From Zygnema cylindricum (taxonomy: Eukaryota; Streptophyta; Zygnematophyceae; Zygnematales; Zygnemataceae), in NCBI GenBank assembly GCA_037447655.1, contig JBBHKE010001413.1, positions 7,830 to 55,156 on the forward strand: a DNA stretch of 47,327 nt, read 5' to 3'. The position numbers and the translations under genes were made by a program. The stretch's first letter is position 1. Every line of letters starts with the position of its first letter. This document shows positions 31,754 through 42,848 of this stretch, piece after piece. The notes beneath the pieces are model-generated. The model was given only the letters and a program-made list of their open reading frames with translations, was not told where the DNA came from and did not search any database.

Positions 31754-33641
31754 CTCAACACGGATAGAATGTACCGGGTGTCATAACCACTTCGCGGCCG
31801 GTGCCGTATTGCCCGACATACAAAGAGTTGTCAACAATTTTTGGCCCAGAGTGACCCTTCTTCTAGTACCCTTTCTTCCACAACACTCCCGTCCGGACCT
31901 ACGAGCGAAGATTGGGCATTTGTACGCGATTTAGACGTGCTCGGAGCTTATGATTTGGGCCCCCCCCGTCCGCGGTTATACACGCGGATTCCGGCACCTT
32001 GGCACCTTTTCATGTTCTCACTTTGGCTTCTAGTCTTACCTGACCGTGGCGGTGATAGCGGGGCCCGAGAAACTATGGCTCGATGTCGACGATTCCTTCG
32101 AGGCGATTGGCGAGCCATTCATGCCGAGAACGAGGATCGAGTTGTGAGTGCTTCTTTCACAACACGTCGTACATCTCGGACTTCAGGTGTGCCATCCTCC
32201 TATTGTCGTGCGGTACATTTGGCCGAGTTGGTGAGCTCTCTTGAGCGGTTCGGGCCCTCCAGCTATTTAATCCCGCTCCTCGGTCTGCTGCGACTATTGA
32301 GATTCTCCGAGCTCCTCATCCGCCAACTCCTACCCCTCAGCCCCTTTTTATTCACACCTTCGAGCCGATAGAGTGTTTTCTCTTGGATCGGGACTCTTTA
32401 ATTAAAGCCCGTACTACTTCTCCACATTTTTCAGCAGGGGGTTCCTTCGGGCACTTTTTCTGAGTTACTTCGCAACGTTAGCCTCTGGAATCTGGTGCTC
32501 GGGGCTTTGATATGTTTTTTTGAGTATGTTCCCTTATTGCGGCTGGCACTGTCTCTTCTCGTATTTGCGATCTCTTCACAGCCTCCCGCCTCGTAGCTAT
32601 CACCAAACCCAATGGGGAATCCGTCCTATTGCAGTGAGCGAGGTATTGTATTGATTGGAGGCCCGTGCATTCTGCATCCATCTCCAGCCCGCTTTCCGTT
32701 ATTATTTCTCTCCTCATTGGTTCAGAGTGGCAACCCGGGGGGGTTGTGAGGCCGTGGTCCACGGGATCTGGGCTTTGTTAGATGCCCATCCGGATTGGTT
32801 AGTCCTCCAGGTGGATGTTTTTAATGCCTTTAATACAGTGGATCGAAATGCCATTTTTTCGCAGCTTATGGCTGCACCTTCCCCGATTGTCCAAATATTT
32901 CCTTTCGATGATCGCCTTATGGATTTCCTCCACACTTTGTTGGGCCGTGGAGCTTTTGATCGCGAGTCTGGGCCTGCGGCACGCATCCAAGCCTCTCTTC
33001 CTGTCTCGGCTGGCGGTTTGGGTTTACTCTCGACGGCGCGTGTTGCTCCAGCCACCTATTTGGGAAGTTGGTGCCTTGTTGCTTCCACTATTGTCTCTCG
33101 TTTTCTAGCTGGGGACACTCTTATTCTTGCGACCGTGGTTCCCCGTGTTTCAGATGGTGAGCTCTCCTTCCAGCGGTCCCTTTTGGATGCATCACGTTCT
33201 CTTAATCCGGCTGCTATCTACGACATGCCGATTTTTTCCACTCTTGTTACGACATCAGTTGTGGGTATTCAAGAATCCATTTCTGGCCGGGTTGTCGCCG
33301 CTATAAAATCCGAGCTTTTCGAGGCACTTCCTTCTGATTCTTCACGTGCACTCTTCCTGTCTTGTGGCGGACCTGGCTCTGGAGCTTGGCTATTGGCTAT
33401 CGTATCTTATCCACTCTTCGTTTCACCATGGCTCAGTTCACGACGGCCCTTAGGTTCCGCCTTGGCCTCCCTCACCCACCTTTGCTTGGCTCACTTGTTT
33501 GCTCATGTGGCCACGTTCTCGAGCCCGACGGCTTCTATATTACTTCGATCGTCTGTTGCCGTTATGGATCGACGGCGTGTTCCGGAACTTCCTCCTAGTG
33601 CTCCTCTGGGATCCGGGGACTTACGTGGTTGCTTTCCGTAA
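31754..33641 (+). pseudogene. Reverse transcriptase-like ORF with RT core deleted
   Basis: The N-terminal zinc-finger-like segment (IECTGCHNHF) is followed by DLDVLGAYDLGPPRPRLYTRI and GARETMARCRRFLRGDW, in several frames. RT begins at CIHLQPAFRYYFS, RGGCEAVVHGIWALLDAHPD and LQVDVFNAFNTVDRNAIF. It then jumps from QIFPF directly to DDRLMDFLHTLLGRGAFDRE. In copy 2 the sequence before that point contains GTRQGNPLGGPLF and ADDTHI, so the catalytic core is missing here. A frameshift near 33400 precedes LRFTMAQFTTALRFRLG and a CSCGH cysteine cluster. It cannot make active RT. Confidence 0.75.
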
Positions 33642-33896
33642 ATTTTTAGTTATGTTGGGGGGGGTTTTTTTGATACGTGTTAGTTTTTTCCTTTGATGTT
33701 TTGTTTGCGGGGTTTTGCTTTTTTGGGTGTTTTCGATTTCCCTCCCATTCTTTCGTATTTTCGTCGGTTTTGCCTTGATTTTCCGTTTTGTTTATTCCCT
33801 CGTCATGTGGTTTTTTCAGTTCTAGCAATGCTACTTCCTTTTGTTCCTATGGACTCAGATGGTTTACCATCGCGATTTTTAATAAAGTCGGCCCCT

Positions 33897-35203
33897 TTAT
33901 TTTCTGAAACGGTTTATTTTCATAATCTACATTATCATGAGCATTTCTCAGAGAAGACATTTTTGGCATTAATTCTTTTTTTTATCTTTTTCTTCTCCTT
34001 TGTGAGTAAAGCGGTTGAACTACAGTTCTAAAAACAACAACCAGAAAAGAACTACATTCTTCTCTGTATACTCATATTGTACTGCCGGTTTTCCAGTTTA
34101 GCATTAGGATTACGGTCTTTACTCAATATCACAATTCGATATAATCAAACCTAGCGCTACTGTTAATTTTTGTCTCCTATTATCAATAGAAAATAAAACT
34201 TTTGTCAAGACGATAAATGCTCAATCAAAATATATTTTTCTACAAGTTTATTAGTCTTTACTATAAATGTGCGATGGTAAACCATATAAGTACGTGCGAA
34301 CAAAAAAATATACAACAAAGAAGACGGTGAAAAACTAGACATGAAAGGAAGCAAGCCCAAGAGGAAAAAAAACACTAAAGGAGCAAACACACGTCGATGT
34401 GCAAACTTACGGAGGACCGGAAAACCAACAACAAGCACAAAATCAACAGTCTCAAACACCCGCAAACGAATCCCCATTAGAACTAAAAACCACAAAAAAC
34501 AAACTATAAATTCTCCAAGCCCAACAGTGGACGTCGAGGGAGATCCGGGCCAAGTCGGCGGTCCATAACCACGATACTATACCGAAGAAGGATGAAGATG
34601 TAAGCCGAATGAATGAGTCGGCCCTTTTTAATGCTGATCATTAAATATATGAGGACAGAAGGGAGGGAAGGGAGGGAAGGAAGGGTCCCAGGCTCCCTCC
34701 TCTTGAAATATCACCAATCACAAATACGGAAGAACTCATCAAAAGCAATGCCGAAATAACTGAATATCTCGACCGCCATTGGACTAAAGTCACCCATATC
34801 GTCACAACTTTCATAGTCATGCTTCTTCTTCCAAGTAGCGTGACGCACAGTCACTCAAATATGCCTCGCTGCCTTACAATTGTAACAGTATTCAACAATG
34901 GAAATTCACATATTCCAGGTCAAAAACTAAAAAACTGATTACTGATTGTGTTACCTGTATAAATAGTTTTTTTACTACTGACTAACTGCGGACTAACCAT
35001 TTTTTTTTTTTTTGGTTTTTGTTTTTGTTATGCGAATTGCCGAAGACTGGAAGATAGCAGGTTGCTTAATTTGTACATTATTAAATGTTTCGTTGATTTT
35101 TTTTTATATTTTGGGCGTCAGATTCTGACGTCCGTAAAGCATTATATCGCAACATGCCTCAATTTGGAAGATACAATCTGACAAATTTGTCCTTTTTGCG
35201 CCA
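33897..35203. repeat. Duplicated segment copy A, right part
   Basis: Matches about 38037-39313 closely, with small indels. It includes a SPTVDVEGDPG-encoding stretch present in both copies, but the surrounding frames differ, so coding is doubtful. In copy B the match ends where a second non-LTR element starts. Confidence 0.75.
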
Positions 35204-35735
35204 GTAACTACTTATAATGATTGGATTTGTCTTTAATATTGATTTTTTATGGGCTAGAGATTCATCAGACCGAGAGACTTTATCGAGGACCTTAAAAAAA
35301 CCGATTATTGCTTATTGTATTTTTCTATCAATATGAATCCCAAGTCACGACATTCATCATTGAATTGAGTTGAAGTGAAAAAACAAAAAATATAGTAGCG
35401 AGGGAAACAAACAACAACCACTCTCGAATGGAAACGAATAGATTTGTTCAAATAATAAAAAAAAAAGTAAACTCAAAAAGAAAAAGCAACAATAATTGAA
35501 CAAATTGAAGTTCAGAAACATCGATCCCGGATAAAAAAAATTCTTGACCACTTGTGATTTCGATCAACAACATGAATTACTATCGTACATCGAAAAGAAT
35601 TAAGCGACATTCTTAGAAAAACCACTAAAAAGAACAATAAATATAGCCCCCAATCTATAAATTAATCGTTTTTGGAACCCTTTTATTAGAAAAAAGAATC
35701 CCCAATTCTTCAATTTTTTTTTTATTTTTTTTTTA
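35204..35735. other. Downstream flank of GLYR, no gene recognised
   Basis: AT-rich sequence that would include the 3' untranslated region of the minus-strand GLYR gene. No other gene is seen. Confidence 0.35.
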
Positions 35736-37654
35736 CTACTTTTTAGAACCCTTTACTACTTCAAAAACCGCCGAAAAATCGTTATCCCCGAGTCCTACCT
35801 CCTTTGCTTTCACAAAAACCTCATTCGCCGCCGAAGCCAACGGCAAATCCTGACCGACCTCGCTCCCAAGGGCCAAGGCCAGACGGAGATCCTGTTGGAA
35901 AAAAGAAAAAGAAAAAAAATAAGAAAGAGAAAAAGGAAAAGAAAAAAAAGAGGAAAAAGAAAAGAAGGAAAAGAAGAAGGAAAAGAAAAAGAAAGAGAAA
36001 GAAAAGAAAGAAAAGAAAGAAAAAAGAGAAAAGAAGAAAAGAGAGAAAAGAGAAAAAAAAAAGAAAAGAGAGAAAAGAGAGAAAAGCAAGAAAAAGTAAG
36101 AAAAGAAAAAAAAGAAAGAAAAGAAAGAAAAAGAAAGAAAAAGAAAGAAAAAGAAAGAAAAGAAAGAAAAATAAAAATATAAAAAGACAAAGGAAAAGAA
36201 AAAGAAAAAGAAAAAGAACAAGAACAAGAACAAGAAAGAAAAAGAAAGGAAAGGAAAAAGAAAAAGAATAAAAAAAGGTTGCATTCACAATCCAACTCGT
36301 AAACTTTGTCCAAGACTAACATATATGTGGACAATGAGGTAGCAATTAGAACAACTTTTTTAAAAATAACCAGGAACAAAAAGGAAAATTAACAGCACCT
36401 AAAAACTCATTAACACATGCTCAAGTTGTACTAGTTTAAAAAGAAAAATGTAACAAACAAAAAAACAAAAAACCGACGACTACTTTACAAAAAGTAAAAA
36501 ATAGAAAAAGAAACATGACGGAATCATGTTTCTTATTGATCGTTAACATAGTCTTTATTTTGGTCTCCAAAACACAAACTTGGATCCCAATATACACTCT
36601 TTTTTTTAATAACACCATACTTTCTCTCTGAGATTAGTGTGGTTGTCAGAACCAATTTTATTAGTGTGGACTGCAACACATGTGAAGGGAAAAACAGTTT
36701 TATGAAAAATAAAAAAACAACCCACAACGGCCCTCTTTTACGTACATAAAATGTTGTGGACGGACTTAATTCCCCGTAAAAGTACGATTAATCCATCCAA
36801 ACTAATATCAGTAAGGAGTCCAGTTTGAAGTTAGACAATGATTCTTTTACCGTTATTTCTTCCCTTAAACGTCAAATTAACCAATGTTAGTTGATTGTCT
36901 TTTGACCAGTCACAACGGAATCCGTTAAACTACGTGGAACATGTCTTTCTCCTTACCTTTTGTTGATGTTTTAACGGAAACGCCGGAGGAAATACCCCTT
37001 TTAACATCGTGGGTCCCTTCATGGCATACATGGGAGCGGCTATGGCTCCTTGACTTACCACCTGGGACAAAAAAAAAGTAAAAAAGACTTAAACATAGGC
37101 GAACAAGATTATACAAAGTGCCATAAAGTTCAGCAAAATCAAACAAAATCTTATGAGATTAACAAGAGTCGAACATGATTCAACAAAGTTATTAAACGCC
37201 AAACAGAAAAGTAAAAAAAACAGAAAAAAAGCAAAGAAAGTCCAACAAAATCGCAAGTGTCAAAAAGATCACAAAATGTCATAAAGAGCTATAACTTAAC
37301 CGAAATACAGTCAAAAACAAGGAAAAAAATAGTTGGAAAAAACCTAACCATGACTTGAATCAACACTACTTCAAGAAGAAAAAAAACAAAACAATTTCAG
37401 GCGGAAAAAAAAAAAAAAAGGAAGACGACAAAAAAAATATGTTCATCAAGAAAGCTTTCCCAGATTTGATGTTTCTTTCTGATATTTTTTGTTTCACCTA
37501 ATTCCATTGCAGTTTATGCTTTTTAAAGTGCTTTTGACCATAGGATCTAAAAAAAAAAAGGTTTTCTTTTCCCGTCTTTACCTCTAATATGGTGGATTCT
37601 TCCAAACCTGCTTTGGATCCGAGAGCAATTCCTTCCGAAAACGAAGCCATCATA
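35736..37654 (-). CDS. GLYR: Glyoxylate/succinic semialdehyde reductase, last three exons
   Basis: Predicted exons on the minus strand are 37654-37582 (after a phase-2 split Ser codon: MMASFSEGIALGSKAGLEES, TILE), 37061-36957 (VVSQGAIAAPMYAMKGPTML and FPLKHQQK) and 35891-35736 (DLRLALALGSEVGQ, AANEVFVKAKEVGLGDNDFS, ending KGSKK). All borders are AG/GT and there are no stops. The sequence fits the C-terminal helical domain of plant GLYR, an NADPH-dependent beta-hydroxyacid dehydrogenase family enzyme that reduces glyoxylate and succinic semialdehyde. Only 110 residues are visible. The Rossmann fold and catalytic Lys exons are absent, and everything to 47327 is repeats, so the gene has an intron over 9.6 kb or has been cut by insertions. 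The last intron (1065 bp) holds a long GA tract. Confidence 0.82.
35903..36272 (-). repeat. GA-rich purine tract in GLYR intron
   Basis: About 370 bp of AAAGA/AAAAG units on the plus strand, so T/C-rich on the GLYR sense strand. It begins about 11 nt from the start of the last exon and may serve as, or crowd, its polypyrimidine tract. Long Lys-rich and Phe-rich ORFs here are artefacts. Confidence 0.9.
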
Positions 37655-37749
37655 CTACAAGACAAAAAAGTACAAAAATAAAGAAACTGTCTTATGCAGT
37701 GAGCAAATTTACAGTTAGTCTTCCATAACTTTGTACAAGTTTTACTAAT

Positions 37750-39313
37750 ACTTAATACATCCATCCTCATAATACATTTTAATAACATAAGACATACAAA
37801 ATTCAATTACCGACAAAAATTTCACTGTTAAATATAAACTGTAATTGTCACGTCATATCACTTTTTTCTGGTAATGTCAAAAATGGTTTTGTTTCGATAA
37901 ATTAGTCAGGGAACAAATGGCTACTCAATTGGATCAGAATCTCTCTGCTGTTGTGGTTAAAAGTGTTTGCACCCTTTTTTCCCTTTTCCGTTTTATCTTA
38001 TAAATGTTGTGATCTCTTAATCGATCTTGTTTTCAGAAACTGTTTATTTTCACAATCTACATTACCATGAACATTTCTCAGAGAAGACATTTTTGGCATG
38101 AATTCTTTTTTGTATTTTCTTCTCCTTTGTGAGTAAAGCGGTTGAACTACAGTGCTAAAAACAACAACCAGAAAAGAACTACACTCTTCTTTGTATACTC
38201 ATATTGTACCACCGGTTTTCCAGTTTAGCGTTATCCTGAGGATAACGGTCTTTACTCAATATCACAATTCGATATAATCAAACCTAACACTACTGTTATT
38301 TTTTGTCTCCTATTATCAATAGAAAAGAAAACTTTCGTCAGGACAATAAATTCTCAAATCAAAGTATATTTCTCTACAAGTTTAATAGTCTTTACTGCAA
38401 ATGCGTGATGAACCATAACAGTACGTGGGAGCAAAAAAAATAAACAACAAAGAAGACGGTGAAAAACTAGACATGAATGAAAGCAAGCCCAAAAGGAAAA
38501 AAAACACTAATGGAGCAAACACACGTCAACGTGCAAACTTACGGAGGACCGGAAAACGAACAACAAGCACAAAATCAACAGTCTAAAACAACCGGAAACG
38601 AATCCCCAGTAGAACTAAAAACCACCAAAAACTCTATAAATCCTCCAAGCCCAACAGTGGACGTCGAGGGAGATCCGGGCCACGTCAGCGGTCTATAACC
38701 ACGATACCATACCGAAGAAGGATGAAGATGTAAACCGAATGAATGAGTCGGCCCTTTTAATGCTGATCATTAAATATGTGAGGACAGAAGGGAGGAAAGG
38801 AAGGGTCCCAAGGTCCCTCCTCTTGAAAATCACCAATCACAAAATCCAAAAGAACTCATCAAAAGCATTGCCAAAATATCTGAATATCTCGACCGCCGTT
38901 GTACTAAAGTTGTCACAACTTGCATAGTCATGCTTCTCTTTCCAAGAAGCGTGACGCACAGTTACTCAAATATGCCTAGCTGCCTTTGTAATTTCCTTAC
39001 AATTGTAACAGTATTCAACAATGAAAATTCAAATATTCCAGGTCAAAAAGAAAATAACTAAATACTGATTGTGTTACCTGTATAAATAGTTTTTTTACTG
39101 CTGACTAACTGCGGGCTAACTATTTTTTTTGTTTTTTTTTGTTTTTGTTATGCGAATTGCCGAAGACTGGACTGGTTGCTTAATTTGTACATTATTAAAT
39201 GTTTCATTGAATTTATTTTATATTTTGGGCATCAGATTCTGATGTCCATAAAACAATATATTGCCACATTCAATTTGGAAGATACAATCGGACAAATTTG
39301 TCATTTTTGCACG
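37750..39313. repeat. Duplicated segment copy B
   Basis: Corresponds to 30575-30861 joined to 33897-35203, so it is an intact version of the site used by non-LTR copy 1. Its right end is interrupted by non-LTR copy 2. Orientation is the same as copy A and the copies are about 7.2 kb apart at the left edge. I cannot identify the segment; it may be a non-coding transposable element. Confidence 0.75.
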
Positions 39314-39938
39314 AGTCCATCACAGATGGTTCTTTAACCTCTCCCACATTTGCTCTTCCTCTCACTCTCTCAATTCCCACAGTTTCTTTAATTTGTTGAC
39401 CATGTCCAGAAGCACTTCTTTTCCCCTTCCCCCTCCCCCACCTCCACACAAACGACGTAAACCAACCTCTAAGCGTATCGAATGTCCCAGGTGTCACAAC
39501 CTTTTTGCCGCTGGTGCCGATTTTTCCCGTCATACACGGAGTTGTCAACATTGTGTAGCCCTTGGTGGTCATTCGTCTAGCACCTCTCCTCAACCGTCAT
39601 CGACCACAGTTCAGTCAAGCCCAACATATGCGGAGTGCAATTTCGTTCATGACTTAGATGTTTTGGGGGCTTATGATTTGGGATCCCCCCGCCCGCGGTT
39701 GTACACCCGTATTCCAATGGCCGTGCGGACAATAGTACAAGATGCCCTCCACCTCCCCTTGTCCCACATTAATTTAAATCCGACGGACATTGCTCCTTGG
39801 CACCTTCTTCTTATGTTCTCTCTTTAGGTCCTAGTCCTTCCAGGTCGCGGAGGGGGTTGTGGGGCTAGAGAGACTATGACGCGTTGTCGCCGATTCCTTC
39901 ATGGCGACTGGAAGGCCCTCCACGAGATCTTACTACAG
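39314..39938 (+). pseudogene. Non-LTR retrotransposon copy 2, 5' part
   Basis: ATG at 39402 begins MSRSTSFPLPPPPPPHKRRK, then a C2H2-type finger (CPRCHNLFAAGADFSRHTRS) and DLDVLGAYDLGSPRPRLYTR. A stop follows MFSL at 39825. The frame then continues as VLVLPGRGGGCGARETM and CRRFLHGDW up to the junction with Copia sequence near 39940. The 3' part of the same element family resumes at 46728. The finger is intact here, while copy 1 keeps only IECTGCHNHF. Confidence 0.72.
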
Positions 39939-39939
39939 A

Positions 39940-41524
39940 TCTAGTTGGATCGGTTGATGAATAGAAAACCGATCGGGTGCAAATGGGGGTTTAAACTCAA
40001 ACTCAACCCATATAATACCATTGAAAGATATAAGGCTTGATTTGTAGCAAAGGGGTTCACTCAAAGAGAATGGATAGATAATGAGGAGACCTTTGCCCCT
40101 GTGGTACGGTTCCCATCAGTAAGGATTCTCCTTAGTCAAGCGGAAGCGGAAGACATGGAAATACACCAAATGGATATTAAGACCGCCTTCCTGAATGGTG
40201 AACAAGAGGAAAACATCTTTATGCGTCAACCAGAAGGATTTGTAGAGGAAGGTGAGGAGAGCAAACTCTGCAAATTTATAAAGTCCTTATAGGGACTTAA
40301 GCAAGTTCCCAGGCAATGGAATAAGAAGCTAGATGAGTTTCTCACCAGCTTGGGATATATCCGGATCAGTTGAGACTATTCTATTTATATGTATGAGGAT
40401 GAGAATGGTGTTATATAATTGCAATTAATGTGGATGACTTGATGGTGTTAAGTAAATCTATGGAAAAGATCAATAAGTTAAAGAAAGATCTTAGAAGAAT
40501 ATTTGATATGAAGGATCTAGAAGAGGCAAAATACATCTTGGGAATACAAATGGAAAGAGATAGGGGGAAAAGGATTATCAGAATTACTCAGAAAGAAGTT
40601 ATAGGGAATATGCTTGAGAAATTCCAAATGGAAAAGGGAAACAATTGTACCACTCCTATAGACATGAAAAAAATAAGCGATGGGAGTGTAGTAGAAGGAG
40701 TGATAATCTTAGATGATCAGATGAGTCCCGAAGAAAGAAAGTATATGAAGTATATTCCTTACAGGCAGGTTGTAGGAAGTTTAATCTACTTTATATTTTG
40801 CACTAGGCCGGACATAGCGGCAGCAGTTGGAGTTCTCAGTAAGAGTCTTAATGATCCTAGAAAGAGAGACTGGGAGGCAACAAAGAGAGTCATGAGATAT
40901 CTGGTGGGTACAAGGAAATTATGGTAACATTTGGGAGGGGAGCACACTGACATCACCACTTGGAGTGATGCCAGTTATGAAGATGCACCTATGAGAAGAT
41001 GCACTTCTGGGTAGGTATTGTATGTGGGGGAAGGTGCTTGCTCTTGGAGTAGCAAGCAACAAAAGGTGGTTGCTCAGTCCACTATGGAGGCTGAGTACAT
41101 GACCTCTTGTTTTGCTGTGAAAGAATAGATGTGGGTAAAGTCTTTGCTGTAAGAACTGGGGTACATGAAGAAAAGGGTGCATGAAGTCTTCTGTGATAAT
41201 CAGGCTGCAATTGCAATTGCTGCCAATCCAAAACATCATTTCAAAGCTAAACACATGGACATAAGGCTGAGTTTTGTGATCACCAGGCTGCAATTGCAAT
41301 TGCTGCCAATCCAAAACATCATTTCAAAGCTAAACACATGGACATAAGGCTGAGTTTTGTGATAGAAAATGTCGAAAACAAAATTGTGACTCTTGTGTAT
41401 AAACCAGATGGAGAAATGATTGCTAATATGATGACCAAACCTGTGCCCTCACCCAAACTGAAATATTGTATAGAGAAGTGTGGACTAGAAGAAAAGCTTA
41501 AACTAGGCTAGAAAATAAGGGGAG
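39940..41524 (+). pseudogene. Copia 3' half: RT C-terminal part and RNase H
   Basis: It starts inside RT at KPIGCKWGFKLKLNPYNTIE and continues FVAKGFTQ, MDIKTAFLNGEQEENIFMRQ, then NVDD at 40427-40438, where Copia RT normally has YVDD (Tyr replaced by Asn). TRPDIAAAVG, then RNase H with SDAS, EAEYM and CDNQAA, follow. In-frame stops occur at about 40036, 40291, 40372 and 40418. The end is KLKYCIEKCGLEEKLKLG, and a purine tract (AAAATAAGGGGAG) precedes the LTR at 41525. Gag, protease and integrase are absent from this copy. Confidence 0.85.
41201..41366 (+). repeat. 83-bp tandem duplication in RNase H
   Basis: Units start with CAGGCTGCAATTGCAATTGC at 41201 and 41284 and differ only at the junction (GATCAC then GATAGA). 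As 83 is not a multiple of three, the duplication shifts the RNase H frame. The near identity of the units indicates a late event. Confidence 0.88.
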
Positions 41525-42532
41525 TGTTGAATTATTAGATTTAGAAAGTACTTTCTAGGCCTGAATAGCTTAGGAAAAATAGAAAAGAAAAGCGCAGGCA
41601 GTCTCCCTCCACCTGTTCTCTCTATCCCTCATACTTGTTGTAGTCATTGAAGGAAAGAGAGGGTGGTGGAGCCATGGCTGCCTTGGCTCCTTAGGCTGGT
41701 CAGAAGAAATGACATAAGTCACTTCTAACAAAAAGGTTGAGTCCGGCAACACTCGAACCTTCGATCGGCGGAGCGAGGCGAGGCCGTCAACTTTAGCCGG
41801 TCTATCGTTGAAGTCCGTTAGAGTACATGGGGTGTGATGAGTATTTAAACATGTTAGAGTTCACTAATATGATTAATGGAATTATGGATAATTAACATAG
41901 AAACAAAATAAAATATAGTGCAAACGTGAAACCGCACGAAACAAATTTAATGGACATTGATTTTCAACGCCTAGCATTTAAAGCCGATTTGGATTCAACA
42001 GCACGCATCATCGCGGAGATCCCGAAATGGTCGCTTTGGCGGTTTTCGAGCGTGACATGACATGGCGCCACGTGGCAAGATGATATTGGGAAGCGGGAAT
42101 CCCGTAGAGCATGAGGGCAAGTCCGGAGGAGACAGGAGTCCACTCAATGGCCGAGTCGTACACTGACAGTACAGAAAGTAAACCGACCACAATACCTTTC
42201 TGTACTTTAAAGTTCTTTGATTGGTTCGTACATCAGTAGATAGGGGTTGTAAGAGGGGTTTAGGACTTAGGAGATTTAGGAGGTAGCTGCCTCTCTCCCA
42301 ATTAGCTTGTATATATTTTGGCATCTTTGCCATTTGATATCTAATCGCCTGGTTCAGCGTTTTCAGTGATTTCTTTTGCTACGGACTCAGGGGAGTCCAA
42401 ACTGCATAGGGGTGCAATCAGATTGTTTGTTTGCCTACTTGAGTATCTTTGATCCTAGCTGAAGAATGGTTAGTCAAAAATTATCTAGAGGCTTCCTAAA
42501 TTGTGTAGTCCAATGGGCAACACAGAATTGCA
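41525..42532 (+). mobile_element. 3' LTR of the plus-strand Copia element
   Basis: It starts TGTTGAATTATTAG directly after the purine tract and ends near AATTGCA by alignment with the solo LTR. Landmarks are GAGCCATGGCTGCC, an antisense tRNA-like segment (about 41735-41825, box B GGTTCGAGTG), GGGGTGTGATGAGTATTTAAA, a G-box CACGTGG at 42069-42075 and CGTACATCAGTAGATAG. It is clearly diverged from the LTR at 45751-46727, so the two belong to different insertions. Confidence 0.75.
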
Positions 42533-42848
42533 AGATTTGCTTCTGCAAGCGTCGTTGTCTTTATGTGTTGTTTCGTAAAGTTGGTGGGTTAAGTGAAAGT
42601 GATGTTGCGTGACTCTCTTATCCAATATCAAACCACATAATTTTATCATTTCGTTAATGCCTTAATAGATAAGGCGTACGTCTACATAGTAGTCCGCAGA
42701 CCTAGGTTCAAATCCGGTCCAAGGCAACATTTTAGTCATCTATCAGTCTGTCTGCCTGTGTGCCTGTTTTTGACTATCGGGGCATTCATGGTGACTCTCT
42801 CTATCTCTTCTCTTTAGAGTTTAAATTATGAATATTAATTACTTCTTT
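42533..42848 (-). mobile_element. Truncated 3' LTR of the minus-strand Copia element
   Basis: On the minus strand it starts TTGAAAAGAAGTAATTAA directly after the truncated RT at 42849, then AGAGAGAGTCACCATG, an antisense tRNA-like module, and GTGGTTTGATATTGG, the same order as the other LTRs. It is cut at 42533 by the end of the plus-strand LTR. Confidence 0.6.
42658..42726 (+). other. tRNA-like module (antisense to its LTR)
   Basis: Acceptor TGCCTTA/CAAGGCA pairs at six of seven positions, the D-stem is AGAT/GTCT and box B reads GGTTCAAATCC exactly. The T-stem has two mismatches and the anticodon arm is irregular, so a functional tRNA is unlikely. Confidence 0.5.

Larger units (their letters stand above)
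30862..33896 (+). mobile_element. Non-LTR retrotransposon copy 1, defective
   Basis: It interrupts duplicated segment A. The flanks TTATTTTCAGAA (30850-30861) and TTATTTTCTGAA (33897-33908) look like a 12-bp target duplication with one change, and copy B at 38025-38045 is the uninterrupted site. The 5' part holds a tandem duplication of about 70 bp (30862-30998), a CA run and C runs. The coding part starts near 31760 and the 3' end has AATAAA at 33880. The coding sequence is broken in several places. Confidence 0.72.

Noticed and set aside
35736-36379. Phe/Leu-rich and Lys-rich ORFs of 95-189 codons on both strands.
   Set aside because: They come from the GA tract in the GLYR intron. Only the last 51 codons of the 35736-36284 frame are real GLYR exon.
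34341-38698. A conserved small protein ending SPTVDVEGDPG in both duplicated segments.
   Set aside because: The N-terminal frames differ between copies because of indels, so conservation is that of the DNA repeat and not of a protein.
39940-42848. A single Copia element with a simple internal inversion.
   Set aside because: The RT overlap between halves and the LTRs differ too much for one element, and the minus-strand half has its own truncated 3' LTR.
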